Shown here: in pieces, positions 9,945 to 17,330 of the stretch | Layout of the letters: each line of letters opens with the position of its first letter | Position numbering within the stretch: the stretch's first letter is position 1 | NCBI GenBank assembly: GCA_027024305.1 | Contig: JALVSO010000016.1 | Location: 1 to 17,994 of the forward strand | Length of the DNA: 17,994 nucleotides | Source: Candidatus Parcubacteria bacterium | GTDB taxonomy: Bacteria > Patescibacteriota > Minisyncoccia > Phycocordibacterales > GCA-2747955 | Direction: 5' to 3' | Position numbers and translations under genes: made by a program | The notes under the pieces: model-generated | Told to the model about the DNA's origin: nothing | Seen by the model: only the letters and a program-made list of their open reading frames with translations | Database searches by the model: none

Positions 9945-9975
9945 AGAAGCGCGCCGGAGGTGCACTTCTTTTTTG
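9945..9975 (+). terminator. Probable intrinsic terminator
   Basis: AGAAG-C-GC (9945-9952) pairs with GC-A-CTTCT (9962-9969) with one mismatch, followed by six T. It lies 10 bases after the TAG of the FG-GAP gene. Confidence 0.65.
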
Positions 9976-10022
9976 TTGTTAAATTTTAAACCGCTAAGAA
10001 GTTAAAATTCAAATAAAAGCTA

Positions 10023-10031
10023 TGTTAGAAT
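10023..10031 (+). promoter_or_regulatory. Extended -10 of the hydrolase gene
   Basis: TGT-TAGAAT ends seven bases before ATG 10039. There is no Shine-Dalgarno, consistent with a leaderless transcript as for tyrS and polA. Confidence 0.5.
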
Positions 10032-10038
10032 GTTTTTT

Positions 10039-10632
10039 ATGAAAAAACAAGTTATTTTTATTCACGGCGGAGAGGTTTTTCAAAACTATGAGGATTATTT
10101 AAATCAATTAAAAAAATGAGAATATCGTCCAAATTTTATTTTAGAAAAAAGATGGAGTAAATCATTGGTTGATGAATTGGGAGATGATTATGAAGTTCAT
10201 AGGCCGATAATGCCATGTAAATATAATGCCAAGTATTTGGAGTGGAAGATTTGATTTGAAAAAGTTTTGGTTCGTGTGAAAGATAAAGTGATTTTAATTG
10301 GACATTCTTTGGGTGCTACTTTTTTACTAAAATATTTAAGTGAAAATTCTTTATCGCTTAAGATTGAAAAATTAATTTTAGTTGCTCCGGCTTTTTTTAA
10401 TGAAAAGGAGTGGGGTTTGGGTGACTTTAATTTTAAGTTAAACAGAGAAAATATTTTAAAACAAACAAATAAAATTTATTTGATGCACTCCAAAGATGAT
10501 CCGGTGGTTCCCTTTGGACATTCCCAAAAAATAAAGGATGAATTTCCGGAAGCCGAGCTGATGGTTTTTGAAGACAGGGGTCACTTTTTGGGGGAAGATT
10601 TTCCGGAAATCATTGAGTTGATAAAAAGTTAA
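10039..10632 (+). CDS. Alpha/beta-hydrolase (RBBP9/YdeN-like serine hydrolase)
   Basis: 197-aa cytoplasmic protein with UGA=Trp at residues 27 (KKWEYRP) and 72 (EWKIWFEK). The N-terminus VIFIHGG is the first strand and oxyanion loop of the fold. GHSLG carries the nucleophile Ser90, SKDDPVVP carries the acid (Asp153/154), and DRGHF carries His182, so the triad is complete. The short, cap-less size and the HSKDDPVVP motif fit the small RBBP9/YdeN group; the natural substrate is unknown. Standard-code annotation would start at the GTG at 10267 and lose the first 76 residues including the HGG loop. It is followed after 42 bases by the UPF0489-like gene, which has its own -10 box. Confidence 0.9.
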
Positions 10633-10662
10633 AAAATATTTGTTTAAAGAGTAATTTAGCTG

Positions 10663-10668
10663 TATTAT
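10663..10668 (+). promoter_or_regulatory. -10 box of the UPF0489-like gene
   Basis: TATTAT ends six bases before ATG 10675, again predicting an mRNA that starts at the initiation codon. The intervening GGAAGT is too close to the ATG to act as a Shine-Dalgarno. Confidence 0.45.
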
Positions 10669-10674
10669 GGAAGT

Positions 10675-11484
10675 ATGAATAAATTAAAATTGTGAAAATT
10701 GCAATACCTTTGGGAAAGATATTTTAAAGATAAAAAAAGCTCTGAGTGGAGAGAGTCTATTCCCGACAAGGTTTTTGGGATTAAATTAAAGAAGAATATT
10801 TTAAAAAATTATCTAAAGGGGGCTTCCAAATTTTCCAAGGACTTTTTTTTGGTAACCGAGCCCGATTTTGAGAAATCTCCTCACCCGGTTTTTGTAGATA
10901 AATATAGAGACAATAGAAGCGGAGAGTCTTTTAATGAATATTTTGGATTAAAAAAACAGCAATTATTTTTTCAAAAACTTTTTGTCCGGGAGATACCGGT
11001 TTATTTGATAGATAACCATAATAAAGCTCTCTATCCTTTTTTGGAAGTTAAAGAAGCCCTGGGTCAAAAAATAAATATTGTCCATATTGACGCTCATCGT
11101 GATAATGGGGTTTTTACGGGAGTTTATCCGGAGGAAATAAACTGAGAAAATATCAACCGGATGATAGATGAAACCTCTGTTTCCAATTATCTTGATTTGG
11201 CGGAAAAGTCCGGTTTGGTGGATAGAATAGAAAATATTACCCAATCCTTTGAATTTGAAATGTTCATCGGAAGAGAAAATAAAAAACATCCCTATATTTT
11301 AAATCTAGACATTGATATTTTTGGTCCCGAAGGATCTGCCGTTTCCGATGGTTTAAAAATTAAGGCTATTGCCAAGGCTTGAAAGGGGGCCAGTGCCGTG
11401 GTTATTGCCACGAGCCCCGGTTTTATTAAAAGAGAAACGGCGGAAGAGTTGATTAAATTTTTAGTGAAAGATTTGGTGGAGTAG
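10675..11484 (+). CDS. UPF0489-like protein with arginase-type metal motifs
   Basis: 269-aa frame with UGA=Trp at residues 7, 157 and 236, ending in TAG. The features suggest the UPF0489 family: VYLIDNHNKALYPFLEV, then HIDAHRD at 137-143 and LNLDIDIF with Asp212 and Asp214. The HxDAHxD and DxD arrangement resembles the metal-binding loops of arginase/deacetylase folds, so a metallohydrolase is plausible, but the reaction is not known. The final segment (AKAWKGASAVVIATSPGF) resembles the last strand of that fold. No signal peptide. No clear intrinsic terminator follows; copy 2 of the foldback element begins 40 bases downstream. Confidence 0.8.
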
Positions 11485-11524
11485 TTTTTCAGGGGGGATA
11501 AAATTTTGGTTGGAAGGTGATAGT

Positions 11525-11625
11525 CGAGCACCACTTTTGTTAGAATGAAAAACTTTATAATTTTATTCCGTAATACCACAAAAAGTTAAGGCTTTAATTA
11601 GATGTTCTTTCAAAAGTGGTGCTCG
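11525..11625. mobile_element. MITE-like foldback, copy 2 of the CGAGCACCACTTTT family
   Basis: Terminal inverted repeats CGAGCACCACTTTTG (11525-11539) and its exact complement (11611-11625) bound a 101-bp non-coding AT-rich element. Sequence beyond the right end (GTCG) also matches copy 1. Internal blocks are shared with copy 1, including a CCGCAAAAAGTT / CCACAAAAAGTT segment. It lies between the UPF0489-like gene and a small gene whose -10 box begins 35 bases away. Confidence 0.75.
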
Positions 11626-11660
11626 GTCGTCCTTGCTTTTTTTAAAAAATATTGTAAATT

Positions 11661-11684
11661 TATACTATGTCAATTGAAGGAGGT
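11661..11684 (+). promoter_or_regulatory. -10 box and Shine-Dalgarno deciding the start of the small gene
   Basis: TATACT at 11661-11666 is contiguous with an ATG at 11667, so RNA should begin downstream of that ATG. AAGGAGGT (11677-11684) then lies six bases before ATG 11691. Start 11691 is therefore preferred over 11667. This is the only convincing Shine-Dalgarno in the window. Confidence 0.65.
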
Positions 11685-11690
11685 AAGAAT

Positions 11691-11912
11691 ATGAAAGCAG
11701 AGCCAAAAAAAATTTTGGAGGCTTTGAGGGACTCTCTTTCGGACAAGCCGGATCCTAAGGCAGTTGAGTATCTGAAAGAAGTAGAAGAGCAAAATCAACC
11801 GTCGGAAGTGCGAGAGCTGGGGGGTCTGACAGAAAATAAAAAAACCACCAAAATCCCAAAGTGGATAAAGGGGAACCCTCATGCAGATAAAAGAATTCCG
11901 GATAATGACTAG
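11691..11912 (+). CDS. Small charged hypothetical protein
   Basis: 73 aa, starting MKAEPKKILEALRDSL and ending in TAG. It is Lys/Glu/Pro-rich with a predicted amphipathic first helix, a second acidic helix (AVEYLKEVEEQNQ) and a basic Pro-containing tail (KIPKWIKGNPHADKR). No Cys, no membrane segment, no recognised domain. It has its own -10, a strong Shine-Dalgarno and a strong terminator, so it is probably well expressed. One Trp, encoded by TGG. Function unknown. Confidence 0.65.
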   Translation: MKAEPKKILEALRDSLSDKPDPKAVEYLKEVEEQNQPSEVRELGGLTENKKTTKIPKWIKGNPHADKRIPDND

Positions 11913-11941
11913 AGCTGATTAAAATCGGCTCTTTTTTTTTT
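11911..11941 (+). terminator. Strong intrinsic terminator of the small gene
   Basis: AGAGCTGATT (11911-11920) pairs with AATCGGCTCT (11923-11932, one U-G), followed by about nine T. The stem begins within the TAG stop codon. Confidence 0.9.
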
Positions 11942-11966
11942 GCGGGCGAGGCGGAGCCTCGCCCGC
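11942..11966. repeat. 11-bp GC-rich palindrome
   Basis: GCGGGCGAGGC / GCCTCGCCCGC with a GGA loop, directly after the terminator T run. It is strikingly GC-rich in AT-rich surroundings. It could be a second barrier to transcription upstream of the rRNA unit or another short repeat. Confidence 0.6.
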
Positions 11967-12081
11967 TCCTTCCTTATTTGTTTTTCTAAGCTTTTGCGAC
12001 ATTTCACCGATCCCTTGCATTTTGTAATCCTGCTCTTTTAATATCCACAACTTATCAAAAAAAGGCCCTCTTTCAAAAGAC

Positions 12082-12110
12082 TTGACTTTTAAATTAAAAT
12101 AGAATATAAT
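12082..12110 (+). promoter_or_regulatory. Promoter of the 23S-5S rRNA unit
   Basis: TTGACT (12082-12087), exactly 17 bases, TATAAT (12105-12110). Predicted start near 12117, about 240 bases before mature 23S. The region upstream contains a terminated protein gene and no 16S sequence. Confidence 0.85.
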
Positions 12111-12116
12111 GCCCCC

Positions 12117-12356
12117 ACTATTTTGTGACCTTCGGGTTAGGAAATAGTAATTGGACTTTGACAATTGAATATAATTTTAAAACATAATCGTTTTAAAATG
12201 TTTTTTCGTCGTATTTTTGTGAAAGCAAAAATACAAAAGGTACATATTTATATGTATTGCATTTTTAAAACGGTTACTCGTATAAATTTATGTTATAGAT
12301 TAAAAATTTATAACGGAGAATCAACAAGCAAGATTCGTATTTTTGGAATTTTCTAA
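12117..12356 (+). other. 23S precursor leader with processing stems
   Basis: Leader segments pair with the 3' trailer: GACAATTGAATATAATT (12160-12176) with its exact complement at 17264-17280; AAAACGGTTACTCG (about 12269-12282) with CGAGTAACTGTTTT (17221-17234); and the helix-1 extension just before 12357 with the sequence just after 17183. This is the normal arrangement for RNase III-type processing of a 23S precursor and shows that leader and trailer belong to one transcript. The 63-codon ORF here is not a credible gene. Confidence 0.75.
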
Positions 12357-12664
12357 TGAAAGTTTCAACAAGAGCGTATGGTGGATGCCTTGACTGATAA
12401 GAGCGATGAAGGACGTGGCAATGCTGCGAAAAGCTTCGGGGAGTTGCATAGCAAGCGTTATCACCCGGAGATTTCCGAATGGGGAAACCCCACAGAGCAA
12501 ACCTCTGTGATCTTCAATACATAAGTGATTGAAGAGGCGAACCTGGGGAAGTGAAACATCTCAGTACCCAGAGGAACAGAAACTAAACCAAGTATTCCGC
12601 AAGTAGCGGCGAGCGAAAACGGAGAAGCCCAAACCATGGATGCACCTCACTGTGTTCGGCGCAT

Positions 12665-12771
12665 CCCGCAGACGGTCGCAGAATTAACGCAGAAAAACGC
12701 AGAAAGCGCGCGAGCGAAGCTCGCGCGCCACTTCCGCGCCATTCCGTGTTTGTTCCGCGTCATTCTGCGGG
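12665..12771 (+). repeat. 107-nt zipper hairpin inserted in a domain I variable helix of 23S
   Basis: Left arm: four CGCAGA units at roughly 10-base spacing running into GCGCGCGAGC. Right arm: GCTCGCGCGC followed by four TTCCGCG-like units and the terminal CTGCGGG. The host helix on both sides (GCACCTCACT... and ...AGCGAGGTGC) remains paired, so the element sits at a stem tip in the variable region corresponding roughly to E. coli 270-360. About 90% identical to the element at 14064-14170. Confidence 0.75.
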
Positions 12772-13006
12772 GGCACCGAGCCTAGCGAGGTGCAACCATG
12801 GGGTTGTAGGATTCAGACGTCTTTACGAGCAGAGTCAAAAATTGATTGGTTAGGAGAACAAGCTGGGAAGCTTGGCCCTAGAGGGTAATAGCCCCGTAAA
12901 CGAAAACCATTCAACTCTGTTGTCTGTCTTCCTGAGTAGCCCAGGACATCAAAAGCCGGGGTGAATCTAGCAGAACTAACTGCTAAGGCTAAATATCTTA
13001 TCAGAT

Positions 13007-13049
<43 letters not shown>

Positions 13050-13099
13050 GGAAGGGGAGTGAAATAGATCTGAAACCATATGCTTACAAGGAGTCAACG

Positions 13100-13413
13100 C
13101 CGAGCACCACTTTTTGTTTTTTAGCTTATGATAAAATAATCACATGTTTTATGTGTATATTTTGGAAAATAGCGAGAAGGAGAGGTATGTTGGATTTACT
13201 TCCAATCTGAGGCAAAGGGTAAAAGCGCATAATTCAGGTGCTTCTACATATACCTCAAAATCAAACAGCAAATGAAAGCTTATCTATTATGAAGCTTATT
13301 TGGACAGAGAGATTGCTCAAGATAGGGAAAAGAAAATCAAACAAAGGGGAAGAACTAAACAAGAACTATTTAAAAGAGTTTTTGGTAGTTAAAAAACAAA
13401 AAGTGGTGCTCGG
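13100..13413 (+). mobile_element. TIR element encoding a GIY-YIG nuclease, inserted in 23S near helix 25
   Basis: Perfect 24-nt inverted repeats bound the 314-bp element: left CCGAGCACCACTTTTTG continuing TTTTTTA, right its exact complement ending at 13413. The outer 15 bases match the short non-coding foldbacks elsewhere in the window. The flanks GGAGTCAACG and TTATGGCGTGCC rejoin into the region equivalent to E. coli helix 25 (~540-550), a classical site for intervening sequences in other bacteria. The element contains one gene (13144-13392) whose stop lies inside the right repeat. It is a candidate autonomous, or at least coding, member of the family. Confidence 0.8.
13144..13392 (+). CDS. 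Single-domain GIY-YIG endonuclease
   Basis: 82 aa, starting MFYVYILENSEKERYVGFTS, with UGA=Trp at residue 44 (SKWKLIYYE), exactly where small GIY-YIG proteins normally have Trp before the L-x-Y-x-E strand. The motifs are YVYIL (GIY equivalent), RYVGFTS (YIG equivalent), NLRQRVKAHN with the catalytic Arg region, YYE with Glu50, and a terminal REKKIKQ helix. This matches the stand-alone UvrC/YhbQ-type GIY-YIG domain. It lies inside the inverted-repeat element, and a TAAAAT at 13132-13137 precedes the ATG by six bases. It could drive element mobility by nicking or cutting DNA, or be passenger cargo. The UGA splits the frame under the standard code. Confidence 0.85.
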
Positions 13414-13920
13414 TTATGGCGTGCCTATTGAAGAATGAGCGGGCGAGTTTATATATACAGCTTATAGCTTAAGTAACTTTGTTACGAAGGCGAAGGGAAA
13501 CCGAGTGTTAATAGCGCGAAAAACGGTTGTATGTATAAGACCCGAAGCTAGGTGAGCTTACCATGAGCAGGTTGAACCTTATCGAAAGATAAGGGGAGGA
13601 CCGAACCCACGCGCGGGCAACACGCGGGGATGACTTGTGGTAAGGAGTGAAAAGCTAACCGAACCTAGTAATAGCTGGTTCTCTCCGAAATAGCTTTAGG
13701 GCTAGCGTCAGATGATCCCTCCGGGGGTAGAGCACTGGAAGAAAGTGACTAGGGGAAACCCGGCGCTTTCTATCAAACTCCGAATACCGGCAGGTTATAA
13801 TCTGGCAGTTAGAGTCAGGGGGCGAAGCTCCTGTGCTCAAAAGGGAAACAGCCCAGACCTACACCTAAGGTCCCTAAATTCATACTAAGTGCACTTAAGG
13901 TGGTTTTATTTCTCAGACAT

Positions 13921-13951
<31 letters not shown>

Positions 13952-14063
13952 TAAAGATAGCGTAACAGCTCACTGGCCAAGAGATTTAGCGCCGCAAATG
14001 ATCGGGGCTCAAGTATGATACCGAAGGTTAGGACCTGGTCATATCTCACTTTGGTTGATGTGA

Positions 14064-14170
14064 CCCGCAGAAAGTCGCAGACTTGACGCAGAAAAACGCA
14101 GAAAGCGCGCGAGCTTCGCTCGCGCGCCGCTTCCGCGCCTTTCCGCGTTTGTTCCGCGTCATTCCGCGGG
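14064..14170 (+). repeat. 107-nt zipper hairpin inserted in helix 45 of 23S
   Basis: Second copy of the CGCAGA/TTCCGCG hairpin, with the same length as the copy at 12665. The host stem is extended on both sides (GGTCATATCTCACTT before, AAGTGAGATGTGACC after), placing it at the tip of the helix equivalent to E. coli H45 (~1170). That helix is the other classical site of 23S intervening sequences, e.g. in Salmonella. Confidence 0.75.
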
Positions 14171-14902
14171 TTACATGGAACGAAGTGAGATGTGACCAGA
14201 GTGGTAGGAGAGCGTTCTGTTCTGCGATGAAGCCGAAGGCGTAAGCCACGGTGGAGCGTACAGAAGTGAGAATGCCCGCACGAGTAACCGCAAGGAGGGT
14301 GAGAACCCCTCCCGCCGAAAGACTAAGGGTTCCATCTCAATGCTTGTCAAAGATGGGTTAGTCGGTCCTAAGCCGATGGCGAAAGCCGAAGGTGATGGAT
14401 ATAGGGTTAATATTCCCTAACTTCTATTGATGTCATGGAGTGACGGAGGAAATAAGCTGATGCACATTATTGGATTTGTGTTTCTGCCGGAAAGGTTTGT
14501 ATCTTAGGAAAATCCGGGATACATAAGAGTCGTCCGGTGGATGGTAACATCAGTGAAGAGCCTTCCTAGAAAAGCTTCTAAACTTATGAAAATAGAAACC
14601 GTACCCGAAACCAACACAGGTAGTCAGGTCGAGAAGACCAAGGCGAACGAGTGACCAGTCCTCAAGGAACTCGGCAAAATAGCAGCCGTAACTTCGGGAT
14701 AAGGCTTGCCTAGCATGTCTATCTTTTTGATAGATGATGAGGCCGCAGCGAAAGACACCCTGCCAACTGTTTACCAAAAACACAGCTCCCTGCGAACTCG
14801 TAAGAGGATGTATAGGGGGTGACGCCTGACCAATGCCGGAAGGTTAAATATCGGCGGTGACTGGATTTTTAATTTGGTTGCTGACTGATATAAGCCCCGG
14901 TC

Positions 14903-14934
<32 letters not shown>

Positions 14935-15036
14935 CGAGCACCACTTTTGTAGAAATAAAAAAATTTAATTTTTTAGTTTTGTTATATTGTAAAAAATTAA
15001 ATGTAAATTAACTATTTTTAACAAAAGTGATGCTCG
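14935..15036 (+). mobile_element. Foldback of the CGAGCACCACTTTT family forming the P1 loop of the L1931 intron
   Basis: CGAGCACCACTTTTGT (14935-14950) and its near-complement ACAAAAGTGATGCTCG (15021-15036, one mismatch) enclose an AT-only core. Termini and length (102 nt) match the intergenic copies. The left end is exactly the first intron nucleotide, so the element extends P1 as a stem-loop. Confidence 0.7.
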
Positions 15037-15266
15037 ATGACTGGGACCGTTATAGGGTAAATAGACGCAAGCTGCCTTGCTTTACAGTAATGTAAAGATT
15101 AGTCAAATTTCCACAAAATGCGAAAAAATCTTCAAAAGATTAAACTACGTTTCCAGTTTTACTGGCGTAAAAATGTTTAATACAGGGAGACAATTCGCAG
15201 CCAATATCTATTTAAAATAGAACGGTTCAGAGACTTAACGTGGAATATCCAAGTAAAAATAAAAAG

Positions 15267-15740
15267 ATGAAATTAGATCCAAATTGAATTTCAGGTTTTG
15301 TAGATGGTGAAGGTACTTTTTATATAGGTATCAATCCAAATAAAACTATGAAAACAGGATTCCAAATTCTACCAGAATTTAGAATAGTTCAACATAAAAG
15401 AGATATACAATTATTATATTCTTTAAAGAAATATTTTAAATCTGGAGTAGTAAGAGTTAATCATGGAGATAGATATGAATTAAGAATTAGAAATATTGAT
15501 TTTTTAAATAAAATCATTGTTCCTTTTTTTGAAAAATATCCTCTGCATACTCAAAAGAAAAATGATTTTCTTAAATTTAAGAAAGTCTTGAAAATTATTA
15601 TTAATAAAGAACATTTAACTAAAGATGGTATAGAAAAAATCTATAAAATCTCTAGTAAAATGAATAGAAAAGATAAAATAATTACTAAGAAACACTTGGA
15701 TAAAGATAAAGTCCGATCTTTAGAGAAATCTAAAGCATAG
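15267..15740 (+). CDS. LAGLIDADG homing endonuclease of the L1931 intron
   Basis: 157 aa with one LAGLIDADG motif: LDPNWISGFVDGEGTFYIG at residues 3-21, where W7 is encoded by UGA (15285-15287) at a position where Trp is typical of the family. It continues with the alpha-beta-beta pattern of LAGLIDADG_1 enzymes (FRIVQHKRDIQLLYSLKKYF; YPLHTQKKNDFLKF). One motif implies a homodimer, with a palindrome-like target expected at the intron-less 23S site. The ATG at 15267 is preferred over 15348, which lies beyond the catalytic motif and is only chosen if UGA is read as stop. The C-terminus overlaps the S element of the intron core. The gene is intact and AT-rich, so it may be active. Confidence 0.9.
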
Positions 15741-16432
15741 AATAAATAATGTTTTATTCTTAACACTTATGAGCGAAATTCCTTGTCGGGTAAGTTCCGA
15801 CGTGCACGAATGGCGTAATGAGTGGGGTACTGTCTCGAGGACTAGCTCGGTGAAAATGCAATTCCGGTGAAGACGCCGGATACCTGCAGTGGGACGAAAA
15901 GACCCCAGGAGCTTTACTATAGCTTGGTATTGGGTTTATGTGATTACTGCGCAGCATAGGTGGGAGGCTTTGAGCATATCCTTTTGGGGATATGTGAGCC
16001 GCCAGTGAGATACCACCCTTTAATTGTATAAATCCTAACCTGCAAGGCAAAAACTTGCGGGGACAGTATCTGGCAGGTAGTTTTAGTGGGGCGCTACCCT
16101 CCTAAAAAGTAACGGAGGGGCTCAAAGGTTAGTTAGGCGCGAATGGAAACCGTGCCGATAGTGTAATGGCATAAACTAGCTTAACTGCGAGGAGTACATT
16201 CCAAGCAGACACGAAAGTGGGACATAGTGATCCGACGGTTGGTATTAGATACTGCCGGAGCTCAACGGATAAAAGCTACCCTGGGGATAACAGGCTGGTA
16301 TCGCCTAAGCGTTCAGAGCGACGGCGATGTTCGGCACCTCGATGTCGGCTCATCCTATCCTGGGGCTGAAGAAGGTCCCAAGGGTTTGGCTGTTCGCCAA
16401 TTAAAAGGGTACGCGAGCTGGGTTCAGACCGT

Positions 16433-16888
16433 CGAGCACTTAAATAAAGAAGTAACGAAAGAGTATTTCTGGATTAAGTATTTTAAAAATTAGAATATTT
16501 AATTTATTACTTTAAGTGCTCGACTAATCTGAACCCATTCGAGGAAGTTATCGGCACCTTTGCCATAATTTTTGTACATCCAAAAGAAGAAAACTTTCAA
16601 AAATTACAGTCTTTTCGTAACATTTTAACAAAAAACGTATAATAACTTTAACTAAGCTTTTGTCTAAAAAAGCTTAGCCGTACTCACGGCGGTCTGTGAC
16701 AGTGATGTCATAAGAATAAATTCAGCTGATATCGGAAAAACCCAGTACTTTTAGAAAAAGCCCTGGGCAATTCCGAGGGAATCCAGCACTTTTATAAAGG
16801 TGTCGGGGCCCCTAGAGACTAAGCGCTGAACTTCTTGAAAAAGAAGAAACTATAGTCCGATACATTTGGTAACAAATGAAAAGGTATG
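16433..16888 (+). other. Group I intron at 23S position L2593, without ORF
   Basis: The 5' exon ends CAGACCGT at 16432; the 3' exon begins CGTGAGACAGG at 16889; the last intron base is G. This equals the site after E. coli U2593, used by the Chlamydomonas chloroplast intron that encodes I-CreI. Exon GGGTTCAGA (16420-16428) pairs with intron TCTGAACCC (16528-16536). Core: P-like CAATTCCGAGGG (16768-16779), R CCTAGAGACTAAG (16811-16823), S AAACTATAGTCC (16847-16858). The intron is 456 nt and I find no nuclease gene, so it is ORF-less. Its P1 extension (16433-16522) is a foldback beginning CGAGCAC and ending GTGCTCG. Confidence 0.88.
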
Positions 16889-16938
16889 CGTGAGACAGGT
16901 TGGTTATTATCTACTGCAGGCGTCGAATTTTGAGAAGA

Positions 16939-16970
<32 letters not shown>

Positions 16971-17263
16971 TGACCTCTGGTGTACCAGCTGTTCCGCCAG
17001 GAGCAAGCTGGGTAGCTATGTTGGGAATGGATAACCTCTGAAAGCATCTAAGAGGGAAGCCAACTTCAAGATAAGAATTCATTTGAAATCCCTGAGAGAT
17101 GATCAGGTCGATAGGCTTTAGGTGTAAGCACAGTAATGTGTTCAGCCGAGAAGTACTAATTCATTGAGAAATTTTCATTAGAAAATTCTAAGGATGTGAA
17201 TAGCATGTTTAGATTTTCCGCGAGTAACTGTTTTTAAATGCAAAACAGTAAGAAAAAACATAT

Positions 17264-17330
17264 AATTATATTCAATTGTCGGTCCGATTGGTAAATCTTT
17301 TAGCTTGCTTTAAGATTTACCAATCGGGCC
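17264..17330 (+). other. 23S trailer processing strand and adjacent 19-bp hairpin
   Basis: 17264-17280 is the 3' strand of the 23S precursor stem (exact complement of 12160-12176). Immediately after, GGTCCGATTGGTAAATCTT (17281-17299) pairs with AAGATTTACCAATCGGGCC (17312-17330, one U-G). The right arm shares six bases with the 5' strand of the tRNA-shaped element, so the two structures compete. Confidence 0.7.

Larger units (their letters stand above)
14935..15771 (+). other. Group I intron at 23S position L1931
   Basis: The 5' exon ends CCTAAGGT at 14934 and the 3' exon starts AGCGAAATTCC at 15772; the intron ends in G, as group I introns do. E. coli numbering by the conserved stem places the junction after U1931. 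A guide-like strand (GGACCGTTATAG, 15043-15054) is complementary to exon bases CTATAACGGTCC (14918-14929). Core elements: P-like GACAATTCGCAGCC (15189-15202), R GTTCAGAGACTTAA (15225-15238), S AAGATAAAGTCC (15703-15714). A LAGLIDADG gene fills the space between R and S and overlaps S. The P1 loop is occupied by a CGAGCACC-ended foldback (14935-15036). Bacterial L1931 introns are known, e.g. in Thermotoga. Confidence 0.88.

Noticed and set aside
11919..12164. 81-codon minus-strand ORF upstream of the rRNA unit
   Set aside because: It covers the rRNA promoter, a terminator T run and a palindrome, has no start signal and no recognisable domain.
12165..12356. 63-codon ORF in the 23S leader
   Set aside because: It lies within the precursor leader that forms processing stems with the trailer; no coding signature.
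16227..16493. 88-codon ORF across the 23S 3' domain
   Set aside because: It spans universal 23S sequence (GATAACAGGCT, GATGTCGGCTC) and runs into the L2593 intron; not a gene. The same applies to the minus-strand ORFs in 12.8-17.1 kb.
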